The notes beneath the pieces were generated by a model, which worked only from the letters and a program-made list of their open reading frames with translations, ran no database searches and was not told the DNA's origin. This document shows, one piece after another, positions 8,299-16,108 of a DNA stretch of 64,000 bases (within the stretch, counting starts at the first letter, position 1; each line of letters begins with the position of its first letter). The DNA is taken from contig NZ_WLYK01000008.1 of assembly GCF_009707545.1 (NCBI RefSeq), forward strand, positions 1-64,000. The letters run 5' to 3'. Origin of the DNA: Nakamurella alba (GTDB lineage Bacteria > Actinomycetota > Actinomycetes > Mycobacteriales > Nakamurellaceae). The position numbers were made by a program, and so were the translations under genes.

Positions 8299-9318
8299 TC
8301 AGAGTGCGCGGACCACGCCGGTGAACACGTCGGGCAGCCAGGACGCCGCGGGGACGATCGCCCGGCGCGCGGGGGAGCGGGACACCGCGAGCAGTCCTGC
8401 GGTCAGCGCTCGCGACGCGAGAGTGACCCGCCGCCAGTCGTTCTCGTACTGCTGCGGGCGGTCCCGCGCAATCGCGGCGACGGCGGCCCGCGCGGTGCGG
8501 AGTCCGACCGCCAGGCCCTCGCCGGTCAGCGCGTCGACGTACCCGGCCGCATCACCGACCAGCAGCACCCGGCCGTGGACCCGTCGCACCGTCCGCCGCC
8601 GCAACGGCCCGGCACCCCGGACCGGCCCCGCCTCGGCCACCAGATCTCCGAGATGCTCTCGCAGCAGCGGGAAGTCGCGCAGGTGGTCGGTCAACCGGCC
8701 GGGACGATCGGTGAGCACGGCGATGCCGACGAGATCCGGCGCCACCGGGGTGACATAGGCCTCGGACCCTGCCGCCCAGTGCACCTCGACCAGATCCGTC
8801 CACGGCGCGACCGGGACATGGGTGCGCAGTCCCCACCGCCGCGAGCCGGGTGCCCGGCGAACCAGACCGAGCTCGCGGGTCACGCCGGAGTGCAGCCCGT
8901 CGGCGGCGATCAGGTACTTGGCGGTCAGATCACCGACGGCCACACCCTCCCGCAGTTCACGGACGCCCGAGGCGGACACCGGATGGACCGGGATGCCGAC
9001 ATCGGCCACCGCCGCGGCCAGCGCGGCATGCAGGGTGGTGCGCCGCACTCCGCGGCCAGGGGCTCCGCGGAAGCGGGCGGTGACCCTGCGGTGGCCGTCC
9101 AGGTAGGCGACCCCGCGGAATGACCGGCCGGCCGGGTCCACCCCGAGTTCCGCGAGATCGGCGACGGCGCCGGGCATCAGGCCCTCGCCGCAGGCCTTGT
9201 CGATCGGCCCGGTGCGGGGCTCCAGCACCTCGACCGCCAGTCCGGCGCGGTGCGCGTACAGCGCCGTGGCCAGCCCGATCGGACCGCCGCCCGCCACCAG
9301 CAGGTCGGGCCCGCTCAC
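8299..9318 (-). CDS. FAD-dependent oxidoreductase / hydroxylase, SrsC-like
   Basis: 339 residues. The start LLVAGGGPIGLATAL is an FAD-binding GxGxxG fold, and VGDAAGYVDALTGEGLAVG is the second FAD motif of the geranylgeranyl reductase / aromatic hydroxylase group. A GACGEGLMPG-like segment (DKACGEGLMPG) is typical of the former. In Streptomyces griseus, SrsC is a flavoprotein that hydroxylates alkylresorcinol methyl ethers. The GTG start at 9318 overlaps the methyltransferase stop by four bases, so the two are translationally coupled. Family membership is clear; the substrate is inferred from order (PKS, methyltransferase, flavoprotein). Confidence 0.85.
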   Translation of the reverse strand: MSGPDLLVAGGGPIGLATALYAHRAGLAVEVLEPRTGPIDKACGEGLMPGAVADLAELGVDPAGRSFRGVAYLDGHRRVTARFRGAPGRGVRRTTLHAALAAAVADVGIPVHPVSASGVRELREGVAVGDLTAKYLIAADGLHSGVTRELGLVRRAPGSRRWGLRTHVPVAPWTDLVEVHWAAGSEAYVTPVAPDLVGIAVLTDRPGRLTDHLRDFPLLREHLGDLVAEAGPVRGAGPLRRRTVRRVHGRVLLVGDAAGYVDALTGEGLAVGLRTARAAVAAIARDRPQQYENDWRRVTLASRALTAGLLAVSRSPARRAIVPAASWLPDVFTGVVRAL

Positions 9319-9848
9319 ACCAGCGTGCCCGGCGGGTAGGCGGCCCGCAGCGCCGCGTTCTCGGTGCGGATCCGGACGATGAGCAGGCCGGCGTTGCAGA
9401 CGGTGAAGACGGTGGCGGTGACCCACGCGTTGTAGACCAGCGGCAGTGCCGCGCCTTCGGCCACTACCGCGACGTAATTGGGATGACGCAGGTACCGGTA
9501 CGGCCCGCGCCGGATCGGCGGCAACCCGGGGATGACGACCACGGTGGTCGTCCACCGCTTGCCGAGAGTGCCGATGCACCACCAGCGCAGCGCCTGGGAC
9601 AGCACCACCACGGCGAACATGCTCCAGCCCAGCGCCGGCTCGAACGGCCGCATCGCCAGATCGGCCTCCAGCACACAACCGACCAGCAGGCCGACGTGCA
9701 GCACCACCATCACCGGGTAGTGGCCGGCGCCGTACTCCACCCCGCCGCGGTCGGCGATCCAGCGCAGGTGCCGTTTCGACACCACCAGTTCCACGATCCG
9801 CTCCAGGGCGACCAGCGCCACCAGCCAGACGTAGACGTGCAGGGCCAT
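9315..9848 (-). CDS. ICMT-type (isoprenylcysteine carboxyl methyltransferase family) membrane methyltransferase, SrsB-like
   Basis: 177 residues with four to five membrane segments. The family signature is the C-terminal GPYRYLRHPNYVAVVAEG followed by a hydrophobic pair. Such enzymes methylate a lipid-linked OH or carboxyl with S-adenosylmethionine at the membrane; the S. griseus homologue SrsB O-methylates alkylresorcinols. An in-frame ATG seven codons upstream (9869) exists, but the start at 9848 (MALHVYVW) is preferred because that very segment is duplicated in degenerate form upstream, with MALQVDVW following another ATG. The stop overlaps the flavoprotein start. Confidence 0.82.
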   Translation of the reverse strand: MALHVYVWLVALVALERIVELVVSKRHLRWIADRGGVEYGAGHYPVMVVLHVGLLVGCVLEADLAMRPFEPALGWSMFAVVVLSQALRWWCIGTLGKRWTTTVVVIPGLPPIRRGPYRYLRHPNYVAVVAEGAALPLVYNAWVTATVFTVCNAGLLIVRIRTENAALRAAYPPGTLV

Positions 9849-9930
9849 CACCGCCACCACCGCAGCCACACATCGACCTGCAGCGCCATCACCGGCACCA
9901 CCACAACCACACCCCGACGTGCAGGGCCCA
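9830..9930 (-). repeat. Duplicated 5' end of the methyltransferase gene
   Basis: Reading the minus strand, a segment of about 48 bp containing the ATG and first eight codons (MALHVYVW) occurs as a degenerate second copy (MALQVDVWLRWW) and a further decayed one (starting near 9925) between this gene and the PKS gene. The copies fill the whole intergenic gap. Confidence 0.7.
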
Positions 9931-11007
9931 TCACGGGAGCCACCGCAAAAGCACCAGTTCCGAGCAGAAGCCGGGACCCATCGCCATCAGCAGCCCGGTC
10001 GTCCCGGGGTCGGGCGGATCGCCGGTCAGCACGCCTTCGAGCACGTGCAACACCGAGACCGACGACATGTTCCCGACCTCGGCCAGCGACCGCCAGGTCG
10101 GGGCCAGAGCCTCGGGTGGCAGGTCCAACTCCTCCTCGATCGCCCGGATCACCTTGGGGCCTCCGGGATGCGAGATCCACCGGCCGATGTCACGCACCTT
10201 CAGGTGGTGCCGGTCGAGCAGGGTCCGGACATCGGCGCCGAGGTAGGCGCGGACCAGATCGGCGACGTCGGCGCCCAGCACGATCTTCAGGCCGTCGCCG
10301 CCGACGTCCCAGCCCATGGTGCGCAGGCTGTCCGGGTAGAGGTGGCTCGCGGTGTCCTCCACGGTCGGCCCGCGGCCGGCCAGTGGATGCTCCGTGCCGA
10401 CCAGCACCACCGCCGCAGCCCCGTCGCCGAACAGTCCGCTGGCCACCAGGTTCGCCATCGATGCGTCGGCGCGCTGCACCGTCAGCGAGCACAGCTCGAC
10501 AGCGACCAGCAGCGCCACCCCGTCCGGCCGGCCGAGCAGGTGGTCGTGGATCCGGGCGATGCCGGCGGCCCCGGCGACGCAGCCGAGCCCGAACAGCGGC
10601 AGTCGTTTCACGTCCGGCCGCAGCCCGATCCGACCGGCCAGCCGGGCGTCCAGCGACGGCGCGGCCACTCCGGTGACCGTGGTGCACAGGATCAGGTCGA
10701 CATCGGCGGCGGTCAGGCCGGCCTGTTCCAGAGCATCGGCCACCGCTCGTGCGGCCAGTTCCTCGGCCGCGGTCAGCCACGCCGCGTTGGCGGCGGTGAA
10801 GCCGTCCAGCGCGGGGTAGTCCTCGATCGGCAGCGCCAGGTGCCGGAACCCGACCCCGGCATTGCCGTGGATGCGACGCAACACCGCCCCCGGGCCGGTG
10901 GCAGCGTTCCCCGCACCCAGCACCAGCTCCGCGAACGCCTCGGTGACCTGCTGCTGCGGATAACGGTGGTCGGGCAACGCGGTGCGCGCGGCCACCAGGC
11001 TGGTCAT
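9931..11007 (-). CDS. Type III polyketide synthase, SrsA-like
   Basis: 358 residues, the normal size. The catalytic triad of the chalcone/stilbene synthase family is in place: Cys143 in FGLGCVAGAAG, His280 in ISHPGGPK and Asn313 in VGNMSS. It should extend a fatty acyl starter with malonyl units and cyclise it to an alkylresorcinol or alkylpyrone in the cytoplasm, near the membrane. First gene of a minus-strand operon followed by the methyltransferase and the flavoprotein, the same order as srsABC. TAGTGT lies six bases before the ATG, so the mRNA is probably leaderless. Product type (resorcinol versus pyrone) is not readable from sequence. Confidence 0.93.
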   Translation of the reverse strand: MTSLVAARTALPDHRYPQQQVTEAFAELVLGAGNAATGPGAVLRRIHGNAGVGFRHLALPIEDYPALDGFTAANAAWLTAAEELAARAVADALEQAGLTAADVDLILCTTVTGVAAPSLDARLAGRIGLRPDVKRLPLFGLGCVAGAAGIARIHDHLLGRPDGVALLVAVELCSLTVQRADASMANLVASGLFGDGAAAVVLVGTEHPLAGRGPTVEDTASHLYPDSLRTMGWDVGGDGLKIVLGADVADLVRAYLGADVRTLLDRHHLKVRDIGRWISHPGGPKVIRAIEEELDLPPEALAPTWRSLAEVGNMSSVSVLHVLEGVLTGDPPDPGTTGLLMAMGPGFCSELVLLRWLP

Positions 11008-11013
11008 GCCCCA

Positions 11014-11019
11014 ACACTA
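11014..11019 (-). promoter_or_regulatory. -10 element of a likely leaderless promoter for the PKS operon
   Basis: TAGTGT on the minus strand, then six bases (TGGGGC) and the ATG at 11007. No ribosome binding site is present. Confidence 0.55.
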
Positions 11020-11042
11020 CGAGCGCCCGCCCGGGTGCGCCC

Positions 11043-11070
11043 CTGACCGGCCGGTCCGCCCGCCTACCCT
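11043..11070 (+). promoter_or_regulatory. Leaderless promoter of the UbiA gene
   Basis: -35 CTGACC at 11043-11048, 16-bp spacer, -10 TACCCT at 11065-11070, then six bases and the GTG start at 11077. The two divergent promoters share only 69 bp, so the PKS operon and the prenyltransferase are likely regulated together. Confidence 0.6.
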
Positions 11071-11076
11071 GACCCG

Positions 11077-11907
11077 GTGGTGGTCGATCGGCAGGGCTCG
11101 CCGGTGCGCGGTCTGCTGCTGTCCTGTCATCCGCTGCCGACCGTCGGTGTCACCGCCGTCACCGCAGGTCTGGGCCTGTCGGCCGGGCTCGGCCCGGGAC
11201 GGATCGTGCTGCTCACCGCCGCGGTGTTCACCGGGCAGCTGTCGATCGGCTGGAGCAACGACCGGCTGGACGCCGCCCGGGACCGGGCCGTCGGCCGCGC
11301 CGACAAGCCGGCCGCCCGCGGTGCCGTGCCGCTGCCGGTGGTCACCACGGCCGCCGCCCTGGCGCTGGTCGCGACGGTCGGACTGTCGGTGCCGCTCGGT
11401 GCGGGCGGCGCCGCGGCCCTGGTGCTGGTCGCGTCCGGCTGGGCCTACAACCTGGGGCTGAAGGCCACCGCACTCTCGTTCCTGCCCTACCTGACCGGCT
11501 TCGGGTTCCTGCCGGCGGCGGCCACCCTGTCCGCGACGCCGCCCTACTGGCCGGGGTGGTGGGCAATGACCGCCGGCGCGCTGCTCGGCCTGGCCGCGCA
11601 TCTGGCCAACGTGCTGCCGGACCTGCGGGACGACGCGGCCACGGGGGTCCGTGGTCTGCCGCACCGGTGGGGGATGCGGGTGACGGCGATCGGCGTGCCG
11701 GTGGTGCTCGCCGCGGCCGGCGCGGTGCTGGTGGTCGGGGGCGGTGCGAGCGGCCCGGTGCGGCTGGTCGGCGGGGTGGCGATCGCCGTCGCGGTGGGCG
11801 CGGTGGCGGTCGCCGGGTTCCGGAACCCGGAGGGCCGGGCACTGTTCGTCGGGACCCTCGTCGTAGCGGCGCTCGACCTGGCGCTCTTCGCGCTCGGGGC
11901 GCCGTGA
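11077..11907 (+). CDS. UbiA family prenyltransferase
   Basis: 276 residues, eight to nine membrane segments. Two Asp-rich motifs that bind Mg-diphosphate are visible: NDRLDAARD near residue 61 and LPDLRDDAATG near residue 183. It should attach a polyprenyl chain to an aromatic or similar acceptor in the membrane. Divergent from the type III PKS operon, with a 69-bp shared promoter region. Inference: it may prenylate the resorcinol product or make a partner quinone; alternatively it is an unrelated UbiA-type enzyme. The GTG start is fixed by the promoter spacing and by the open frame beginning there. Confidence 0.85.
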   Translation: MVVDRQGSPVRGLLLSCHPLPTVGVTAVTAGLGLSAGLGPGRIVLLTAAVFTGQLSIGWSNDRLDAARDRAVGRADKPAARGAVPLPVVTTAAALALVATVGLSVPLGAGGAAALVLVASGWAYNLGLKATALSFLPYLTGFGFLPAAATLSATPPYWPGWWAMTAGALLGLAAHLANVLPDLRDDAATGVRGLPHRWGMRVTAIGVPVVLAAAGAVLVVGGGASGPVRLVGGVAIAVAVGAVAVAGFRNPEGRALFVGTLVVAALDLALFALGAP

Positions 11908-12020
11908 CGGTGCGGTCGTGACGCCGGTGGCGCGAGTTGGGACGCCCACGACCGCGGGTCGTGATGCCCGCGACCTCCCGGTCATGACTCCCGCGGCGCG
12001 GGTCGGGATACCGCTCGTGC
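11908..12020. repeat. Degenerate 20-23-bp repeat directly after the UbiA gene
   Basis: Units of the form GGTCGTGACGCC / GGGTCGTGATGCC / CGGTCATGACTCC / GGGTCGGGATACC follow the stop codon, five in number with heavy decay. The unit contains a TGA context like the gene's own stop (GCCGTGACGG). Weaker than the other stop-codon arrays in the window. Confidence 0.5.
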
Positions 12021-12180
12021 GGAGCGGCGAACGGGCATCCCACACCCCGGTCCGACAGACTGGGCCTGCGCCTTGCGACCGGCACGGCTGACGACGGACA
12101 CCACCACCAGCACCACCAGCACCATCGGCACCAAGGATCGGTACGAGCACGAGCAGCACCCGAGCGGAACGGAGAACGGT

Positions 12181-13503
12181 GTGACGGACGATGCGGCGCG
12201 GACCTGCCCGCAGTGCGGGGCGCCGGCCACCAGCCGGTTCTGCGGCCAGTGCGGCACCGAGATCCCGGTGGTCCCGTCCGTCCCGGAGTCGGGCGGTCTG
12301 GATGCTCTGTTCACGCACCGGGAGCCCGCCGCCGGTGATGTGACGGCACCGATCCCGGTGGTTCCTGTCGACACCGATCCGGATGCACCCACCGACACGA
12401 TGTCGCCGGTCCGCGACCGGGAGGTGCCGGTTGCGGCCGCCCCGCGAGGCGCCGATCCCCGGGAACCGGCACCGGCCGCACTGGTGCTGCCCGCCTCGCC
12501 GCCGGTGTCCCGGGCCTCCAGCAGGAAAAAGGCCGCCTGGGCGGTCGCGGGTGTGGCCTCGGCGACGGTGATCGTCCTGCTGATCGCACTGTTCATCGCG
12601 CCCTCCTGGTCCGGCGGGGACGACCAGGCGGACAACGACGCCACCCCGTCCACCGCGGCGCCGCCCAGCTCGGGCGTGTCCTCGACCTCGTCCTCGGCCG
12701 CACCCACCACCGCGAGCGCCCAGACGACGGTGTCGGTCAGCAACCCGGGCGTCCCGGCCTCGCCGAGCGCGCCGGTCACCACCGTCACCACCAGCACGAC
12801 GGTGACCAGCGCGTCGCCGGGCAGCACCCCGCCGAGCAGCGCCCCGTCGAGCCCGCCGAGCAGCGCGCCCTCCAGCCCGCCGAGCAGCGCGCCCTCCAGC
12901 CCGCCGACGAGTGCCACGCCGACCACGCCCGCCTCGCCGTACGGGGTGCCCGTGCAGCAGATCGAGTGCACCCGTGGATTTGTCGTGCAGCTGGCCTCGG
13001 AGCTCGACGCCGAGACCTTCAAGCAGCGGGTGGCGGCGCTGAAGAAGGCCAACCAGGTGCCGGCCGATGCGAAGGCCGCGGACACCAAGGACTCCTGCGA
13101 CATCTTCACCAACCAGACGAACACGCTGGTGCTGTGGAGCGGCCCGTTCGCCCAGCCCTACGACGGGTGCGCCGCCCGGCTGGCCGGCCCCGCCGACGCG
13201 TTCATCAAGGGCGCCAACGCCGCCGATGCCCAGCGGTACGTGTCCTGCCTGTGCCCGGCGACGGTGTCGGACCTGCCCTCGCTCGGCACCATCGGCGCGC
13301 AGAACGTCTGGGTCGGTGAGCTCCAGCGGGTGCTCGGCAATCGGCTGAACATCTCCATCTCCGACCTGTCCGGCAACTGGGGGACCTTCACCGAGGGCAC
13401 CAGCGCGGCGGTCAAGCGGTTCCAGACCGAACAGAAGATCCCCGCGCACGGCAAGGTGGACGCCCGCACCTGGGCGGCGCTGCAGTCCGCACAGGGCTGC
13501 TGA
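12181..13503 (+). CDS. Membrane protein with N-terminal zinc ribbon and C-terminal peptidoglycan-binding domain
   Basis: 440 residues. Residues 9-24 form a zinc ribbon (CPQC and CGQC pairs); 25-115 are a Pro-rich cytoplasmic linker; 118-140 are one membrane segment after RKK, giving an inside-to-outside topology. Residues 150-255 are a Ser/Pro/Thr-rich wall-spanning stretch with PPSSAPSS repeats. Residues 380-440 match a PG_binding_1 domain (VKRFQTEQKIPAHGKVDARTW). The protein could link the cytoplasm to the cell wall as a stress sensor or scaffold; no enzyme motif is seen. The GTG at 12181 is chosen because the ribbon starts at once; an upstream in-frame extension is Thr/Ser repeat sequence. 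Confidence 0.8.
   Translation: MTDDAARTCPQCGAPATSRFCGQCGTEIPVVPSVPESGGLDALFTHREPAAGDVTAPIPVVPVDTDPDAPTDTMSPVRDREVPVAAAPRGADPREPAPAALVLPASPPVSRASSRKKAAWAVAGVASATVIVLLIALFIAPSWSGGDDQADNDATPSTAAPPSSGVSSTSSSAAPTTASAQTTVSVSNPGVPASPSAPVTTVTTSTTVTSASPGSTPPSSAPSSPPSSAPSSPPSSAPSSPPTSATPTTPASPYGVPVQQIECTRGFVVQLASELDAETFKQRVAALKKANQVPADAKAADTKDSCDIFTNQTNTLVLWSGPFAQPYDGCAARLAGPADAFIKGANAADAQRYVSCLCPATVSDLPSLGTIGAQNVWVGELQRVLGNRLNISISDLSGNWGTFTEGTSAAVKRFQTEQKIPAHGKVDARTWAALQSAQGC
12827..12910 (+). repeat. 24-bp coding repeat (PPSSAPSS) in the wall-spanning linker
   Basis: Three to four copies of a 24-bp unit encode the octapeptide PPSSAPSS inside the zinc-ribbon/peptidoglycan-binding protein. Length changes here would alter the reach through the wall without a frameshift. 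Confidence 0.8.
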
Positions 13504-13695
13504 GCTGCCGGCGGCCACAGGATCTGGTCGACCGGCGGCCGCCGCTGCTGTGGCACATTCCGGCCGGTGCGGTGACGAGCCGGCGCTGCTGCTGTGACAC
13601 GGGCAGGCCTGTCGCAGTCGGCGCTGTGGTCGCCGATCGGTCGCGGCTGCTCGGCGCACTGTGTGGCGGTCCTACCGCCGGCTTGTGGCGTGCGC

Positions 13696-14754
13696 TCAGC
13701 GCAGCCGCTCGGCCGGGAACTCGCAGGCCGGGTCGGCGATCGCGCCCTGGGCATCGATCAACCGGATCTCCCGGCTGCCCTGGCGGGCCGTCTCGTCCAG
13801 GATCGCGAACACCGAGGAGGCCACCCGCTCCAGCGCGACCCGGATCCCGTCCGGCAGGTGCGCCAGGAACAGCGCCGCGGTGACGTCACCGGCCCCGTTC
13901 ACCGACAAGGGCAGCAGCGGGGTGCGCACCAGGAAGGCGCCGGTGTCGTCCACGGCGAGCATGCCGATGCCCGACGGGACGGTATCCGTTGCAGCATCGG
14001 ACTTATCGGCACCGGGCTTGTCGGCATCGGACTTATCGGCACCGGGCTTGTCGGAATCGGACCTGTCGGCATCGGACCTGTTGGTCTCGAACCCATCGGT
14101 GTCGAACCCGCCGGTGTCGGGCCCGGTGCCCGACACGACAACCGGCACCGCACCGGACACGACACCCGGCACCGCACCCGGCGCAATGGCCGCCAGTTCG
14201 ACCGAGGTGACCAGCACCGTGCGGGGCCCGGTCGCCCGGACCCGGTCGACCGCGTCGAGCAGCGCCGGCACGGTGGTCAGCTCCTCCGGTGTCGTCCCGG
14301 CCAGGAACGCCAGCTCGAAGACATTGGGTGTGATCACGTCGGCCACCGGCACCACCCGGTCCCGGATCAGCTCCGGCAGGCCGGGCAGCACGAACATCCC
14401 TCGGCCGACGTCGCCCATCACCGGGTCGCAGCAGTAGACCGCCGCCGGATTCGCGGCCCGGACGCGGGCCACGGTGGACAGGATCACCTCGGCGACACCG
14501 GGGGAGCCCTGGTAACCGGTCAGCACCGCGTCGACCCGGTCCAACGCGCCCCGATCGGCGATGCCGTCGATCACCTCGCCGACCACCTCCGGCGCGAACA
14601 CCGGCCCACGCCATTCCCCGTATCCGGTGTGGTTGGAGAAGTGCACGGTGAGCACCGGCCACACCTCGTGCCCGAGACGCTGCAACGGGAACGTCGCCGC
14701 GCTGTTGCCGACGTGGCCGTAGGCGACCGAGGACTGGATGGACAGGATCCGCAT
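13696..14754 (-). CDS. pdxY: Pyridoxal kinase with an internal repeat insertion
   Basis: 352 residues against about 285 for PdxY. The core is clear: SIQSSVAYGHVGNSAA (substrate loop), TGYQGS, CCDPVMGD, ITPNVFELAFLAG and the phosphate loop NGAGDVTAALF. It phosphorylates pyridoxal to PLP in the cytoplasm (salvage). Between the LVTSVEL strand and GIGMLAVDD there is an insert of about 65 residues, rich in Asp/Ser/Lys and encoded by a 15-bp tandem repeat. The insert falls between two strands where the family has a hairpin turn, so activity may survive. TACGCT eight bases before the ATG suggests a near-leaderless transcript. Divergent from the DeoC-like gene. Confidence 0.92.
   Translation of the reverse strand: MRILSIQSSVAYGHVGNSAATFPLQRLGHEVWPVLTVHFSNHTGYGEWRGPVFAPEVVGEVIDGIADRGALDRVDAVLTGYQGSPGVAEVILSTVARVRAANPAAVYCCDPVMGDVGRGMFVLPGLPELIRDRVVPVADVITPNVFELAFLAGTTPEELTTVPALLDAVDRVRATGPRTVLVTSVELAAIAPGAVPGVVSGAVPVVVSGTGPDTGGFDTDGFETNRSDADRSDSDKPGADKSDADKPGADKSDAATDTVPSGIGMLAVDDTGAFLVRTPLLPLSVNGAGDVTAALFLAHLPDGIRVALERVASSVFAILDETARQGSREIRLIDAQGAIADPACEFPAERLR
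13995..14114 (-). repeat. 15-bp minisatellite inside pdxY
   Basis: Eight consecutive 15-bp units, from near perfect (CATCGGACTTATCGG, CACCGGGCTTGTCGG alternating) to degenerate. On the coding strand they give DKSDA and DKPGA pentapeptides. The period keeps the reading frame. Confidence 0.93.
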
Positions 14755-14762
14755 GACCGAGC

Positions 14763-14768
14763 AGCGTA
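14763..14768 (-). promoter_or_regulatory. -10 element for pdxY
   Basis: TACGCT on the minus strand, eight bases before the ATG at 14754, implying a leader of about one or two bases. Confidence 0.4.
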
Positions 14769-14945
14769 GGCGGGACCACCCGCGGCCGACGCGATGGGGT
14801 GAAACCGGTGGACCTCAGGTGATCCCGGGCCGCCGGCGGGCACCAGAGGCTGATCAGGGGCTCGCCGCACAGGCGGCGGCAGGCCCGACCGGCGGGTAAC
14901 CTCCGGTGCAGTTCGACCGGCGACGTGGGCGGGAGACGCGGGAAC

Positions 14946-15791
14946 ATGACCAGTCCGATCGTTCCGATCGTGCCGGCGAACGTCGGGCGCTTGCTGCGCC
15001 AGGGCGGTCCCGCGGACGACTTCGTCCGGAACCGCCAGGAAGTGGGACCAGTGCTGGACACCGATGTGCACCCCGCGCACGCCCCCGAGACGCACCCTGC
15101 GCTGCTGCTGCCCCCGGCGCAGCTGGCGGGGCGCATCCAGCACGCGCTGATCGGCGAGGCGATCACCGAGAAACAGGTGCGCACCCACGTCGCGGAGACG
15201 CTCGAGCACGGCTTCGACGCCGCCTTCGTCCCGGCGTCCTGGGTGTGGGCCGCCCGGGACGAGATGGGCAGCACCGCAGGGCGTATCGGGGCCTTCATCG
15301 ACTACCCGTACGGTGCCGGCACCACCGCCGGCCGGTCCGCGGAGGCGCGTGCGCTGGTCGATGCGGGGGTCGACGAGATCGACGCGACCGTCAACATCGG
15401 GTACCTGCTCTCCAGCCGCACCGCCGAGTTCGCCGCCGACATCAAGGCCCTCGTCGAGGCGGCCTCGCCGATCGGCGTCAAGGTGATGCTCGAACTGCCG
15501 CTGCTCACCAAGGTGCAGCGTGAACGGGCCGTGCAGGCGGCGGTGGACGCCGGGGTCGCCTTCGTGGAGAACGCCTCCCGCGGCGCGGTCGGTATCGCCG
15601 ATCCGGCCACCATCAGCTACCTGCGCCGCTCCGTCCCGCCGTCGGTCGGCGTGAAGGCCACCGGCGGCATCAAGACGGTGGAACAGGTGCGGGCCGTACT
15701 GGTGGCGGGTGCCGATCTGGTGGGCAGCACCGCCGGCGTCTCCATCGTCACCGGCGCCGGCCGCGCGCCGGGCAGCCTGTACTCGTACTGA
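14946..15791 (+). CDS. DeoC-like aldolase family protein lacking the Schiff-base lysine
   Basis: 281 residues, TIM-barrel of the deoxyribose-phosphate aldolase family: GAFIDYPYGAGTTAGRSAEA, VDEIDATVNIGYLLSS (conserved Asp147), VKVMLELPLLTK and GVKATGGIKT (Lys237, the second active-site lysine). The strand that carries the Schiff-base lysine in DeoC (FVKTSTGF in typical bacterial enzymes) reads AFVENASRGAVG here, with Glu208 at the lysine position. The N-terminal DHTLL motif is also changed (QHALI). It is therefore probably not a classical DeoC; it may be a non-aldolase relative or use another residue. ATG chosen after CGGGAG; the open frame runs seven codons further up. Its 3' end seeds a tandem array. 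Confidence 0.75.
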   Translation: MTSPIVPIVPANVGRLLRQGGPADDFVRNRQEVGPVLDTDVHPAHAPETHPALLLPPAQLAGRIQHALIGEAITEKQVRTHVAETLEHGFDAAFVPASWVWAARDEMGSTAGRIGAFIDYPYGAGTTAGRSAEARALVDAGVDEIDATVNIGYLLSSRTAEFAADIKALVEAASPIGVKVMLELPLLTKVQRERAVQAAVDAGVAFVENASRGAVGIADPATISYLRRSVPPSVGVKATGGIKTVEQVRAVLVAGADLVGSTAGVSIVTGAGRAPGSLYSY

Positions 15792-15900
15792 CCGGCCCGA
15801 TACTCGTACTGATCGGCCCGGTACTCGTAGTGATCAGCCGGGTACCCGTACCGATCAGCCGGGCCCGGGCAGCCTGCAGTCGTACTGACAGGCCGGGTAT
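15765..15900 (+). repeat. 21-bp tandem array beginning in the 3' end of the DeoC-like gene
   Basis: Four 21-bp units starting at 15780, 15801, 15822 and 15843 read TACTCGTACTGACCGGCCCGA with increasing decay; the first contains the last codons and stop of the gene. A longer copy of the gene end, GGGCAGCCTGCAGTCGTACTGACAGG, follows near 15868-15893 and matches GGGCAGCCTGTACTCGTACTGACCGG at the true 3' end. Confidence 0.9.
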
Positions 15901-16108
15901 TCCTGTCCGTCGGCCGGGCCGCAGGTGGCGGGTTCCGGAACTTCCCCCACGTCGATCCCACATGTGCGCAGTCGGTTCCGCGCACCGACCGACAGCCCCG
16001 GCCGGTTCCGCTGCTCCGTCCGGGTGCATCAGCGCTCCACGCAACAGGCGCGTCCTGCACGCAACGGCTTTAGTAGAGCCACTGATCGAATGGACGTCGC
16101 TGTCCCAC

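Noticed and set aside
11017..13659. Long minus-strand open frame of about 880 codons
   Set aside because: Antisense to the UbiA gene and the zinc-ribbon protein gene, Arg/Gly/Ala rich, no domain; typical GC-rich shadow.
13696..14754. Pyridoxal kinase as a pseudogene
   Set aside because: Despite the insert, all motifs and the frame are intact and a promoter is in place.
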